Below, one piece after another: positions 44,526-56,879 of a stretch of 64,000 nucleotides of DNA (its first letter is position 1; each line of letters opens with the position of its first letter). A program made the translations under genes and the position numbers. The notes beneath the pieces are model-generated. The model saw nothing but the letters and a program-made list of their open reading frames with translations. It was not told the DNA's origin and did not search any database. The DNA is from Punica granatum (lineage: Eukaryota; Streptophyta; Magnoliopsida; Myrtales; Lythraceae), in the NCBI RefSeq assembly GCF_007655135.1, contig NC_045127.1, forward strand, positions 8,565,001 to 8,629,000, given 5' to 3'.

Positions 44526-45429
44526 AACCTTGCGTGTGTGAGCATGCATATGGGAGAGGTCCGATTAATTATGAGCGATGCATGAACATGGCCCCAAAGC
44601 GTGTGATTCCTTGTTAAGTCTCTAATGGAACAAGCGTGCAGTCATCAAAGAAGGCTTAATAATAATAACAAGATGTGTGGGTCAAGAAGGGGAAAAATAT
44701 AGTTTTTTTTTTCTTTCTGGTTATATATGTATATATAAGTTGAAGAAATCTATATGATCATCACTTAGGCAAAAAATTGAATACATATATAGAAGCTTTT
44801 TGGGAGAGAGATCAAGGGTTTAATTAAAGCTTCCTCCCAAATTGAATCTTGAGCAGAATATCACATGATGAATCAGAGCACTTGGATTGATGAAGAGAAA
44901 GATTGTCCCTTAACTACCATTCAATTTAAAGTCGATAATACCAACTCATCATTTGTCATCTTTTTTTTTTCGCATTTTCCACTTGAGGGAGAAAAAGAAA
45001 TACGGGATTAATTGTCTATCCGAAGTTGGTGGCAATAATATTTATCCTCATACGTGTACTTTTTTTCCTTCCCTAATCATTCAAGTTTCGGGTCCATGTC
45101 AATTTTCAGTATTAAAATCTTCGCCCATGTCCAAATGACATGTTTGCTTGTTGCATATATATAGCTTAGACAAATATATGAAGAATCTTTTGCATCATAT
45201 TGGCTTTGAGGAAAGAGCTGAGGTGCCCGAGATGCGTATTCAAGAGAGAACAAAATTGACAGGGAACCTTTTCAATACCCTGGAGAACCGATTTCGAAGG
45301 CTACTGCAAAATTTAAAGGCCCAATGGGCCCAATCCAAAGGCCCATGGGCCAGCCGTCGGTCTGTGGTTCTCATCATTGGAGAGGGAAAACCTTCCCCGC
45401 GATCCCGCCACCATTATTGTTGTGAATTT

Positions 45430-45606
45430 AATGCCCCGTTTGAATTGTAAAAATAATTTTAGAATTATGATTTTGATTTTAACTCAACACACTACACAAC
45501 AAAAATACACGTTTTCCAAGTTAAATTTATAGAACTATCTCATTTGTCTTTTTCCACAATCAAAATCATGGTTTTAAAATCACACTAACAATTTAAACGC
45601 AGCATA
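45430..45606. mobile_element. TIR MITE (family A), second copy
   Basis: The left arm CCCCGTTTGAATTGTAAAAA and the right arm (inverted) GCTGCGTTTAAATTGTTAG form imperfect inverted repeats. They enclose AACTCAACACACTACACAAC, which is shared with the element at 9457-9718. Confidence 0.45.
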
Positions 45607-47294
45607 AGAGTGTGTTTGGATAGAAGGGAACAGAGGAAAAGATGTATGGGATTTATGAAAAATTTCGTTTCCCTTCAAATGGAGGGTAAACTTACTATTT
45701 TATGAGCGCGTGCACAGTCGATTACAGCGAATACATTTTCTTTTATAAAGCAATATCTATCTATATAAAAACTAGATTTACCAGTGGCTCTCATTTTTTG
45801 ACTGTGGGGAGAGTAAGATGGATCGAAAGAATAATAACCCTTGCTCGATTGCTGCGGTTTGCTCAGTAGAATTACTTATCAAATGTAGAGCTAGACGGAC
45901 CATGGAAGAAGCGAACTCGTAGTCACATGTTATGTTATTCAAAATCTTTTGCCTCTGGGATGTTATTCATCTCGTCCATGAAGTAACTATGGTGGGATTC
46001 TCTATTTTATGAAATTGAAAGACTCGAACAAAGAGTCACCATTACACATTGAGGAGAACCAAAATTATGCGACGCTACAATGCTATAATTTTATTGGAAG
46101 CATATAAAGGAAGAACATACACTAGATCACAACAATTGACAGACACCACATTGGCAAACAATCCACATCATAAAAAGAGCCGCGTGGATTAATTTTTTCC
46201 CATTCAACCAAACTGGCGGCCCCTTTGTTGGTTTTCTTCATTCTCTCATCAAAATGAAAATATGCATCTTCCTCCCATTTGAGAAAAAATAAATAAAATC
46301 TAAACATTGAAAATAATCGATTAAACACAGAAGAAGATAACATTAAACAATAGCCAGTACATCAACATAGAGGGCCTCCTTCTTTTCTCCCATATAGAGA
46401 TGCGGAACCAAATTTCAGAAAAGATCTAAGCAAAATTAATCCAAACAAACAGAATCCTCGACTTATCAAAAAAGTAGATTAACAATTTCTTTTACCACCA
46501 ATCAAATTTCTATTTTATTCAATCAGATCACTTACATCAAGAATGTATATCCATAAAAAAAAATCGCGAAGACATTATTGGGAACAATCATCTAAATAAC
46601 GTTCTCTAATTGTGGAAGGATCGCAGCTAAACAAATATCACTCGACATGAGTAAATCTTCACTACAAATTCCCGAAATTAGAGTTTCAATCCATAAACAT
46701 CAAAAATTTCAAATTTCAAATTTCAAATTTCAAATTAAGGTTCCATTCTTTGAGTCAACAGTATCTGCAACATCGATCAAGTGCCATTTCAACTTGGATA
46801 GGAGAATAGTAATCAGGACGAGGTAGGAAACCCGCTCAAATTTGGAGGTAGAAGAAGAATCCCCCAATGTTGCAGAGTCACCGATCAATAGCACTTGATT
46901 CCCCTGAGCTCAGCATCATTGAGGAATGAAGGATTATAATTCCCCTATGTTGAGTCATGTGGAGTTCCAATTGAAAGGGAGCTGAGAAGAATGTATTGGG
47001 AAATCAAGCGAGAATGGAATCTAGAAAAGATTTTTTTTTTGAATTAATAAATAAAATCAATATTTTTTTTATGAGAAGAATTGCACTAAACCCAACCAAG
47101 AGGAAGATGTAGATGTGGACATGGATTGTCTACGGGGATCCAAGTTAGCATATCTAACAGAAAAGTTAACAGTAGTATGTATAGAAAAGTAACGTGAAGT
47201 ATAGGATGTAAATAGAAAAAAATTAAAAAATGATGAAAATAGAAAAGTAGGTAAAAGTAAATAACATGTGTATACTTTGTGAATAGTTTACAAG

Positions 47295-47402
47295 GTTGTA
47301 GATTCGAATCCCTCCAGCGCGCGCGGCCTTTGGTGAGGCCACCTATACATGCGCTTGCATATGGTCTCGGAGAATAAACTCTTCGTTATCAAAAAAAAAC
47401 CA
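47295..47402 (+). repeat. 5'-truncated SINE with box B and poly(A)
   Basis: Carries a good box B (GTAGATTCGAATCCCTCC), a GC-rich middle (GCGCGCGCGGCCTTTGGTG) and the end CTCTTCGTTATCAAAAAAAAA. No box A is visible upstream. It is unrelated to the family-1 body. Confidence 0.5.
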
Positions 47403-48868
47403 AAAATTTAGTTTTTACTTTTAATAAAATATTGATGCCCAAAAATGAAAAATCGTCATATTTTGTACAAATATATAATCACATTAGATACAAAAGAATC
47501 ACTATAAATTATTAAGATTTTCTTAATTCTGGACATGTAAATTAATTATCCTTGAAATATCTCGAATTTTTCTCCAACAGGGATAAGAAATCAAATATAT
47601 AGGATAGCACTTGAACGTAGAATTCAAGTTATGCAAGGGAAAATCCATTGTACTGCTTATGGAATTATAATTTTATTTTATGCACAATTCTTTTTACCTA
47701 TACAATAGTTCGAAACTTGTGATAGAAATATGAGAGTTTGTGGGATGGTGAACGAAATTCATGGCGAGGTCCACCTATCTCTTTTAAATTTTTTTATTAT
47801 TTTTTTTCTTTTTTATGTTCAATATCTAAGTTCATTGTAATTTTAATTGTAATTTTTTTTAATAATTCCATACTTCATATGGATTTACTTTAGTAATGTC
47901 AATATCCAATACTTGATTTTATAATTATAAACAAAATTCATAATTGTTTTTCTATGGTCAAACTTGCAATTAATTATTTTCTTTATTTCTGTTTGTTTTC
48001 TATAATATTGTAATTTATAGAATATTAATTTAAATAATACTCATGAATTTCAATCCCCATAACCGGTGCACAATTAATTAGTCAAATTAATGTATTATTT
48101 ACATCTAAAGCAAAATTACTTTAGCACGAACATTTTGTTTATTACATATTTTTATATTGGATATTATACTTAAATTGTGAAGGATGAGGATTATTAAAAT
48201 TACAAAATAAATCAGGAGTGATAACTAATAAGGGCTATATAATACCTAAAGTTATAAATGTAGTTTAATTATGAAATTGACAAAAGATTAAGAAAAGGAA
48301 AGGAGACTTGATAGATTAATTTGGGTTTCTAACCATAATTACTTGTGTCATAAATATGGGTTTTAGGGCAATATCGTACTACAAAGAATAAAAGAGGTGT
48401 ATTAGCCAAGCCAAGGGTGGAAATAGCCTCAACTCATATATAATCGCATAAATGAGTATCTAATTTAAAATCTTTGGACTCATAGGTTGAAATATGCATG
48501 ACACATATTGCATCTCTTTCTCATATTTTCCGAATACTTTGAATAGTCATTGAAGTCATTGGAGCGTTCCACTGGTCAACTTTGCGTACGAATAATATCA
48601 TTTTCTGTTACCCTCGGCTTAGTACGTACATATTAAAGAAACACTTTTTCAGTTCACCCAAAAAAAAAAAGAAATACCTTTTCATCATCTTTTCTTCAAC
48701 ATTATTTTATGGACTCAGGCAGTCATGAAATATTAGGCCCTCTAGTTCTTTAATCTCTTCACTTTGGGCCTTCAATAGTAAAAACTCCGGATCCAATCTG
48801 TTAAGCTGCTGCATCAATTTGTTGACGAGTGAATTTACATATATAAATAATTACTGGAAAAAAAACAC

Positions 48869-48900
<32 letters not shown>

Positions 48901-49242
48901 GTTTAAAAATCAGTATCACAATAAGCCGTTTAGATTTAGCTTGGAGAAACATGATGCCACTGTTTAAACCATTTTTGTTATTTTCGAATCAAACCACAAG
49001 AATAGCCTATGAGCAGCATGGTCCCAGCCCGACACACCGAGGCATCAGATTCAACTGGATCCTTCGAACTAAAAATTAGAAAATGCATAGAGGACCCAAA
49101 TCCCCCGTAAGCACATCCCGAAACTCTTGATAATACCACTGGATTTGAAAGCTCTTATGGGCGCACAAACAAGAATTAAAATTAGTTCACAGGCATTATC
49201 GCTAGTTCGATCTCGACTAAGATAATATCTTCTATTTTCTTT

Positions 49243-49415
49243 TTTTTCGGCGTGAACTATGATATTTGAAAGCCCGATTAGTCCCCGATTAATTTAGTCG
49301 AGCCAAGTCAGCCCTAAAGTTTTTTCAGTATGAATTTTTTACATTCACAAGTACTCCAACCCGAAATTTTACTTAAGCGAAATAAGTGCCGAAACGCTTG
49401 AACCAACCACGTTCG
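49243..49415 (-). repeat. tRNA-derived SINE copy (family 1)
   Basis: On the minus strand it begins GTGGTTGGTTCAAGCGTTTC (box A), passes a box-B-like region and AGGGCTGACTTGGC, and ends ATCATAGTTCACGCC. It is a near full-length relative of 211-362. Confidence 0.55.
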
Positions 49416-50620
49416 AAATATCTTTTATTTTCTTTAATGGAACGAAAACAAAAGAACTGCCCACTTGCTTCTTTGGTGCTACTCACAAATTCATTTGGCA
49501 GTTCTAAATTTAGTTAGGCATCCCCGTTATTTGGATGATTGTCTTGGTGCATGTTTGTCTCGATATGCTTGAAAGTCCATCACTAAAAACATGACTGTGG
49601 ATGTCAAAATCATGCTTTGACAATAATATTTATTATTTTCAAATCCTGAGGGATCGATGCCTTTTTCCCTCCAAAAACAACTCCAACTTCTATGTACAAA
49701 TGAATGATAATATTATATATATTTAGTGGCCCGCCATAAAACTATTGAAATGGAAAGGCATGTCTTTCTTTTTCTTTGACATTAACGAATGATGGGTTGA
49801 TTTGCTAGCTGTGGCTGCTTTTTTTGCCCTCTAATTAGACGGAACTGAAGAAGAAAAATTGAAATTAAATAATTAATTATGCGTTTCCTTTCTTTTTGAA
49901 TTTTTGGGAAGAGGACATATCTCTTTTTCAGGTTTTGATTCTTTAGGGTGAAGTAGGCTTAAGAAAAAGATGAAGAAAATAGTAGCTGCGTGGACTTCAG
50001 TGAGTATGTCCATTTTTTGCTTTTAACCTAAAAGCTTTCCTTCGATTCAAACGTTTTTACCTTTTCCTCCCTGGAGACAAAAGAATGCCATAGAATTATT
50101 AATCTAATTAGGAATAGTGAATCGAAGTGGTGCAATGTGCCTCCGATTTGGTCTCTCCCATGGCATGACCGACGATACTCACATAATGTGTTGTAAACCG
50201 TTAAGAATTCGATAGCTAGCAAACAAGAGAAACCATGGAAGGAAACATCGGAGCCCTCCTTTGATTACTAAGTCAGAAACGATAAGGCAGGAGCAGTAGT
50301 ACAAGTAGAGTTACAACGTGAGACACTCATCCTCGATTTCCATGTCTTTCTCCTTTCCCGAGGTCAAGAAAGGAAGAAAAGGAACTTAAGAAAGAAAAAC
50401 CACATCGAAGCGGAATCATTGGCGGGGTCAGGGCAGGATCAAGGTGAAACCATCGGATCTGTGATACCGCACTGAGATAGTTCCCACACATCCAGTGGCT
50501 TCACATTGGTCTATTTGGACTGATCATAATATATAGATGATAGAAGGTGTACGTGCGTAGAATCGACTAATTTCAGGAGGGAGAGCGGAGGGTGTTGAGT
50601 TACGGTTATTTCTAACCCTT

Positions 50621-51730
50621 TCATCTGCCTTCCGGGTGTAGAGGGAAGAGCTCCAGAGTTCTGTCTTCTCCAACACCTGCCTGATGATCTCTGCAAGACA
50701 ACAGCTTGCTTTGATCTTCCTCCAAGAACTCAAATGCCCAGCTCCGACACTTCCTCTTGTACGGACTGTCCTCATCTCTAATTACTTCACTTTCCTCCTG
50801 TGTACAAAAATTGAATTATTACAACGTCCGAAACCCTTGATGTCATTATGCACGAGCAACGCCAAAAGGAAGAACAACACAGCTAGTCGATATGTATTTA
50901 TTAGTTTAATCTTGTGTATGTATGTCTTGGCCGAACCCTAGCTTGAAGTTAAAAAAGAGAACTGTTCAGATCACACACCCTAGAAGTGGTGGTGCTGAGA
51001 GTTATAGTCGTAATGACGGTTGTAGGGGATGTCGGGGTTCTTGAGCAGTGCCCAAGTCCGAGGTTGTTGCGCTTCTGCTTTTGCCTCTCCCGAGCCTTGT
51101 GGTTCTGGAACCAGTAGAACACGTTCTTGCCCTCGATTTTTCCGTACTTCCTAAGCTGCGCCGTGATCTGCTCTATCTGCTGGGCGTTGGGCGTGCGCAT
51201 ACCGCCCCTATACAACATTTCCAGTATCCCAATCTGTTCTTGTGTCGGATTCCAACGCGTCCCTCCAGGATGCGTCTCCACCTGAACAACACATTATTTT
51301 ATGCCAAAATTGTGAGTTTCAGTACATGTGTGACATCCTTTCTACCAGAATATCCACTCTACTTCGTAGCTAAAATATATGTCGACATGTTTTATTGTGA
51401 AAGGCTGATCGATACAGCCTATGAGAGGGGTGTGAGCCATACCGGAGGCGAGTCTCTCTTGACATCGTTGTCGGGGGAGCTACTACCGAGCTTTCTAGGG
51501 CCGCTCTCGGGTCTGATGAAGCTCTTGAGATCAAAAGCCGAGGACACAGTGGAGGCAGGACTAGATTCAGGGGAAGAGAGCTTGGGGGCGAGGGGGCGGA
51601 GACGCTTGCAACTAGCAGCAGCGGCGAGGGAGAGGCCGGAGGGCTCATGTTCAGGGCTGGCGGCAGCCCAGAGCCCACGTGCGAGCTGGTGAACCTTCAT
51701 TGATGCTGCGGCTGCTGCTTTGCTTCCCAT
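50621..51730 (-). CDS. WOX4: WUSCHEL-related homeobox protein WOX4
   Basis: Three exons on the minus strand: 51730-51443, 51281-50979 and 50797-50621. GT/AG introns fall between whole codons, giving 255 residues. The N-terminus carries [13 protein letters not shown] and [16 protein letters not shown], which I associate with WOX4. The atypical WOX homeodomain covers about residues 104-168 ([20 protein letters not shown], helix 3 with [15 protein letters not shown]). The C-terminus is the WUS box [12 protein letters not shown] at 244-255. WOX4 is a nuclear transcription factor that keeps vascular cambium cells dividing downstream of the TDIF peptide and its receptor PXY. The start at 51730 is chosen because it is the first ATG after the TATA-like box; an ATG ten codons later (MKVHQ) is where many WOX4 proteins begin. 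No damage is seen. Confidence 0.93.
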
Positions 51731-51791
51731 GTGTGGGCTGTAGCCGTGGGGATGGATGGATGGAGGAAGAACGAATGATAGGGAGTGGTAA

Positions 51792-51799
51792 TTATATAC
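51792..51799 (-). promoter_or_regulatory. Possible TATA box of WOX4
   Basis: The minus strand reads GAGTATATAATTACC about 62 bases upstream of the start codon. Spacing would give a short leader of about 30-35 bases. It agrees with using the ATG at 51730. Confidence 0.45.
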
Positions 51800-54000
51800 T
51801 CCTCACAAAAAACTCTCCAAAAAGGAAAAACAAAAATTAAAGTTAGAAAGAAAAGGAGAAAAATTACTAAAAGGAAAGGAAGTGGGAAATTAATATGTGA
51901 GTGTGTTGTTGGGTGCTGTCAACAGAATACCCCAAGACCAAATGATGAGGTGAGGTTGACTTAGGGATTTTCCCCTTCCTTGGCCCCCTTTTGTGAAAAA
52001 GCAAAAGAATTCATTTGCCAAAAAAAAAAAAAGTAATTTGATTTCTGAGGTAAATCTGGTGAATTAAGGTCATGGTTGTCTGATGATCTGACTCCTTATC
52101 TGTACCTTAAAAACCGGGGGATGTTGGGAATTTTAGGTGGCTAGCTTCTCTAATGTTACTTTTTAACCAACACATTGTGCGGGTAATCTTTCCTACAAGC
52201 TTATTATATGAATCAAATATAGTCGGGGAAATAGTTTTAGAATAGTGATATAATGTACCGATTTGGAAATCAGAGTTTCTAAAGAGTTCAATCCGAGACT
52301 TATATACATTTTAATGTTCTTTTCTTTTCTTTTTTTTTGTAAGCCATCCTTATGAAAAAAAATTGAAATATAGCCTTTTTTTTAAAAACAAAATATAGTC
52401 ATTTCCATAATTCTCAATCTAGTAAGAGTGATGGAAAATTTCAATATATTTACTTTAAATTTTTTTAATAGATATCGTAAAATTCAAAATAATAAGGAGG
52501 GTATGGTGCCCTATATATTATAACCTGAATACAGGCGAGAAAGGGTTAGTCGTGTTTTCGGCGGAGGAGGGAAAATGGGTCCTTTTTTTTATTATGGAAA
52601 TTCTATTCAAGGAATAAATAGAGGATGATAATATTGGAAAATAATTTCAAGAGAGGGTATAGCGTAATAGCGCATATCTCGTCTGGTAATCAAGAGGTCC
52701 GAAGTTCGATACCCAGTAGGACTATCTGTATTTTTTTATTAGATATTAAGAATTTTTATTTAATATACTAAATCCATTAATCTTTCTTATAACTGAAAAA
52801 TAATTTTTTATATATTGCGATGTTCTTTTCTTTCGAAACTATTAAGACACCCGATATATGGTACTAATCCTCCACCGCATAGTAAGGATATGGAGAAAAA
52901 GCGAGGGGTAAGGAAGGTAAATTTAAGAACTAATAATCACCAGTGATGATAAGGTGGAATATTTTTAAGTTAATGTTGCGTAATCTAAAGAATGGTTTCA
53001 ACTTTATTTGAAATAAAATCACTGATCAGGAAGAAAGGAGAGGGGAGATATAATTGCACAAGCGTGTGGAATTTGTATGGTTGGCCCGTCAAATCGGTCG
53101 TGTTTTTCTTGCTTTCATGACAACGGGGAGGGAGAGGGTTCTTTGCTTTTCGGTGCCCTCTCAAAATCTTTCTTCGCCTCTCTCTTTCTCTCTCTCTCTC
53201 TCTCAAACTTTTTTCTTCTCCACTTTTAAACAGAGTTTGAGAGGAAACCGTCGTCTCTAGCGGATTCGGATAATTCAACACCTCTTATTTTTAAATAAAT
53301 TTAATTTTAATTTTTTTTTAAAAAAAGATTATGATTAGAAGAATTTTATTTCTTAATGAACGGGCTTATCGTTAGTTAAAATTAGTCGAATTGACTTATC
53401 TCGAATCTAAAAATTTTGTAAATAAAAAAAAATTATGTTTAAGAGAATTTTATATTTAATGGATGGACTTATCTCCGATCTAAATTAATGAGGGCTCTAT
53501 AAAGAAGAAAAAAACGAAAGTTAGAGAGAGAGAGAGTGAAAAGAGATTCCTCCAATCCCAAAACTTGAAAATGCAGACGCCCTTTGCCCTTTCCAAGATA
53601 CGGATAATATATGTGTGTTTAATTTAACGAAAATATTTAGCGATCGAATTCCGTCATCTTTTATGATAGTTGGCAGGATACAGATTAACAGACTAAATTA
53701 AAATATTCACACCAACACATATGTGTATTATTCTATTATAATGGAGTGGAGTTATATATATATATATATATAATAATGAAAAGAAACAAAGTGAGAACAC
53801 GTATAATCTATCTGAATATCATATCCTATATGCCCAATGCAATCTTTGTTCTCTTTGGGAACTGTAGCTCCAATTTCCCACACAGTATTAATAAGACCAA
53901 CTGCCCATTAATTTTTTGCATGGAACCCCATGGTTCAACCAACACCCCTCCATTATCTATGAATTCTTTCGGGTAGGATTTCCTATGAATTTTATAGTCC
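51800..54000. other. Upstream region of WOX4 and intergenic DNA
   Basis: Left part is probably the WOX4 promoter. A tRNA-like retroposon head lies at about 52660-52735 and a CT-rich run at 53175-53205. A (TA)n run lies near 53755-53771. No further gene was seen. Confidence 0.5.
52660..52740 (+). repeat. tRNA-like sequence, probably SINE head
   Basis: Box-A-like GTATAGCGTAATAGCGCA and box-B-like CCGAAGTTCGATACCC are spaced as in a tRNA, with an anticodon-arm-like GTCTGGTAATCAAGAGGTCC between them. The acceptor and T stems do not pair well, so it is unlikely to be a working tRNA gene. A T-rich tail follows. Confidence 0.4.
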
Positions 54001-54013
54001 TATTGGTCATAAT

Positions 54014-54690
54014 TGATCGGGGTGCCTCGCATTTGACCTTGGAGACTTAGAGATTCGTGAGTCATGGGAGACTCAAAGAAATAGACGAAGATGATGGAAA
54101 AGGATTAGAGGGGCTGATCAGCGGTTCAGATAATCCTCTGCCCATGTTGTAGCACCATGTCGTAACATTGCTGAAGGAAAATTTTCGATTCTCTGTCAGA
54201 ATCGTAGCATCGCAGTGCTTGCTGCTGCATTATCTGAGAGTTCAGCTGAAATCTGAGCGAGCTTGACTTGCGAACCAGATCGGTTTTCTTTGTGTTTTTC
54301 TACTCGAATTGACTAGGATTCACCTCCTTTGACCCGATTTAGGACCCTTTTATATCTCTTTGGCTTTCTCTTGTAAACATAACGACAAAAAGACCACATT
54401 TATGCATCTTTTAGAGAGAGAAGAGGAAGAAAGGGTCAGGATTCCTACAATTTGAGGCTTTTGAATTCTTTTAGTGATTAAGAGTATGTACACTTCTAAT
54501 CTCCTTATCTTCTAATGGATTTCCCCTTGCTCTGGCACCGTGGATGTTTCCCGCTTCGGGTTTTACCACGTAAATCTCGATCTCTTGATTCTTCTCCATC
54601 TCTACTCTACTTTTTGCTTTGAGTTGTTGCTTGGCTTGCTTGTGTTTAAGATTCTCGATCCTGGGCTGTTTCCGCATCATTGTTGCAACA
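54014..54690 (+). repeat. 5' LTR of the copia element
   Basis: Begins TGATCGGGGTGCCTCGC and ends TTGCAACA. A TATA-like TTTTATATCTC lies near 54350 and a CTTTCTCTTGTAAACATAAC stretch follows. It matches the 3' LTR along its length with scattered substitutions and small gaps. Confidence 0.88.
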
Positions 54691-54717
54691 ATTGGGATCA
54701 AAACTTATGGTTGAGGA

Positions 54718-55510
54718 TGTCGACATGGTTTGAAGTAGAGAAGTTTGATGGGTCGAATGATTTTATGTTGTAGAGGATTAAGATGAGAGCATTACTCGTT
54801 CAACACGGGCTTGATGGAAAATTGTCGAGAAGAGTACGTACATGGCCAAAGCCCTAAGTGCGATTCAATTGAGTTTGTCGAACAAGGTGCTTCGGGAGGT
54901 GTGTGACATGAAGTTGACTTCGGAGTTGTGAAAGAAACTTGAATCGTTGTATTTGAAGAAGTCATTGCCAAATAGACTATATAAGCAGCGTTTTTATAGA
55001 TTCTAAATGACTCAGGGCACCTCGGTAGCCGATCACATGGACTTGTTCAACCAAATCATCATAGACCTCCAAAATGTTGAAGTTGAGGTTGATGATGAAG
55101 ACCAAGCTCTACTCTTGTTATGCTCGCTGCCAGAGTCATATGAGAATCTTGTTGATACGATGTCATACGGTAGGACGAAGCTTACTCTCGAAGATGTAAA
55201 GTCATTGCTACTCTCTAAGGAGTTCATGAGGAAAGTGCTTGAGAAATAATCAGGCGATAGCGACGGTCTCTTTGTACGGGGCCGGGGGAACGAAAAGAAT
55301 CCTCAAGGCCAAAAGAAGTCGATGAGCAAGTCAAGAAAGAAGAAGGTGATGTGTTGGAATTGCAAGGAGCAAGGGCATCTCAAGAAGAATTGTTCGAAGA
55401 TGAATGGGAAATGCAAGAGTGTTGGTCCTTCGGCTGCCGTCGCAGTAGTCGAGAGAGATTTGGATGAGGGGGAGCTTGTTCTTGCAGTAACTGAAGTCAT
55501 TAAAGTCCAC
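54718..55510 (+). pseudogene. copia gag with zinc knuckle
   Basis: Starts around WFEVEKFDGSNDF and continues as a copia gag (TSVADHMDLFNQIIIDLQNV, then LLLLCSLPESYENLVDT). The nucleic-acid-binding CCHC knuckle reads CWNCKEQGHLKKNC at about 55352-55393 and is intact. In-frame stops occur near 54772, 54928 and 55246. Gag would form the virus-like particle around the RNA. Confidence 0.8.
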
Positions 55511-55732
55511 TAGGATGTGAGTAGTGATATGCTCACTACCAAATCGGATAGCTCAAAGACTAGTTGGATTTTCAACTCGGGATGCTCCTAGTCGAGAGGG
55601 ATTCGAATGAGGGGGAGCTTGTTCTTGCAGCAACTTAAGTCACTCAAGCTCACTAGGATGTGAGTAGTGATATGCTCACTACCAAATTGGATAGCTCGGA
55701 GACTAATTGGATCTTGGACTCAGGATGCTCTT
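55449..55732 (+). repeat. Tandem duplication of about 142 bp inside the copia element
   Basis: The unit GAGGGGGAGCTTGTTCTTGC ... GATGTGAGTAGTGATATGCT ... GGATGCTC occurs twice between the knuckle and the protease. The first copy reads SGCS with a stop where the protease continues in the second. The duplication alone disrupts the polyprotein. Confidence 0.8.
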
Positions 55733-56862
55733 ACCATATGTATCTCAACCGAGAGCTCTTCACCATGTATGAGAAGATTAGAGGTGGTAAGGTTCTCATG
55801 GGCAACAATAACGCCTGTAGGGTGATTGGTATTGCTACGGTGTGGGTGAAGATGTTTGATAGGAAGACTAGAACATCATATAATGTTAGGCATGTCCCCA
55901 GGTTGAAGAAGAGTCTGACTCGTTTGGGTACTCTTGATAGTCTCGGATATAAGTATAAGGGGAAATGTGGAGTCTTGAAGGTGTCAAGGGGCGCCTTTGT
56001 GGTCATCAATGGCCTATATATACTGTAAGGAACCACCATTCCAGCCATGAGTTCAGCGGATCAAGATGCAATCACAATGAAGCTTTGGCACTTCAGGCTC
56101 GGGCATATGAGTAAGAGGGGTTTGACCGACTTGAGCAAGAGGGGATTACTTTGCAGTCAAAAGACGAGGAAGCTGGATCTTTGTGAGCATTGTATTCTCG
56201 GGAAACAGCACAAGGCGGAGTTTAGCACCAAAGTTCATCGGACCAAGGGTATTCCAGACTATGTTCACTCAGATCTGTAGGGTCTTTCTCAAGTACCATC
56301 CAAGAGCGGGTGCAAGTACATGTTAACCTTTATTGATGAATATTCAAGGAAGGTTCGGGTATACTTTATTAAGTATAAGAGTGGTGTATTCTTGAAGTTT
56401 AAGTGTTGGAAGGCACTTGTTGAGAGGCAAACCAAGAAACCGGTTAAGCTGTTGAGAACTGATAATGGCTTGGAGTTTTATAGTGATGAATTTAATAAGT
56501 TCTGTGGTGAGCAAGAGATCGTGAGACACCGACCAGTTTTGGGAACGCCACAACAAAACAGTGTGGCTGATTGGATGAACATGACAATCCTTGAGAGAAC
56601 TCGGAGTATGCTCTTATGTGTAGGTCTTGGGAATGAGTTTTCGGCGGAAGCTTGTAACACAACTGCCTACCTGATTAATAGGTCTCCATCGACTGTCATA
56701 GAGTGTGTTACCCCAAATGAAAAGTGGACAGGATCATCGATCAACTATACCGACTTGAAGGTTTTCGGGTATCCGACTTATGCTCATGTTAGAAAAGGAA
56801 AGCTTGACTCGAGAGCCAAAAAGTGCATCTTCATAGGCTATGTAGATGGGGTGAAGGGGTAA
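55640..56862 (+). pseudogene. copia protease and integrase
   Basis: The protease has its catalytic motif LDSGCSYH near 55714-55737. A stop at 56026 precedes the integrase zinc-binding HHCC part (WHFRLGHMSKRGL, then CEHCILGK). The core shows RTDNGLEF, a catalytic Asp. The position of the catalytic Glu is Asp (QQNSVADWMN, codon 56569-56571). A stop at 56278 follows HSDL. Integrase inserts the DNA copy into the genome; this one is broken. Confidence 0.8.
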
Positions 56863-56879
56863 AGGTTATGGTATTCGGA

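Larger units (their letters stand above)
43004..50600. other. Gene-poor intergenic region
   Basis: Contains repeats listed separately near 44215, 45430, 47295 and 49243, and a (TA)n run at about 48880-48900. Around 45310-45350 lie several GGCCCA/TGGGCC words, which resemble plant site II promoter motifs, but no gene follows that I can support. The stretch 50200-50620 probably includes the 3' untranslated region of the WOX4 gene. Confidence 0.5.

Noticed and set aside
44866..44960. Start-like ATG with a short peptide after an apparent leader
   Set aside because: Frame runs into a poly-T tract within 35 codons and there is no supporting exon downstream.
45148..45450. Open frame of 100 codons
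   Set aside because: Runs into the family A MITE at 45430 and contains GGCCCA-type promoter words rather than protein features.
52660..52740. Functional tRNA gene
   Set aside because: A and B boxes are present but the acceptor and T stems do not pair; kept only as a SINE-like repeat.
52985..53281. 98-codon open frame rich in Arg-Glu repeats
   Set aside because: It is simply the translation of a GA/CT microsatellite.
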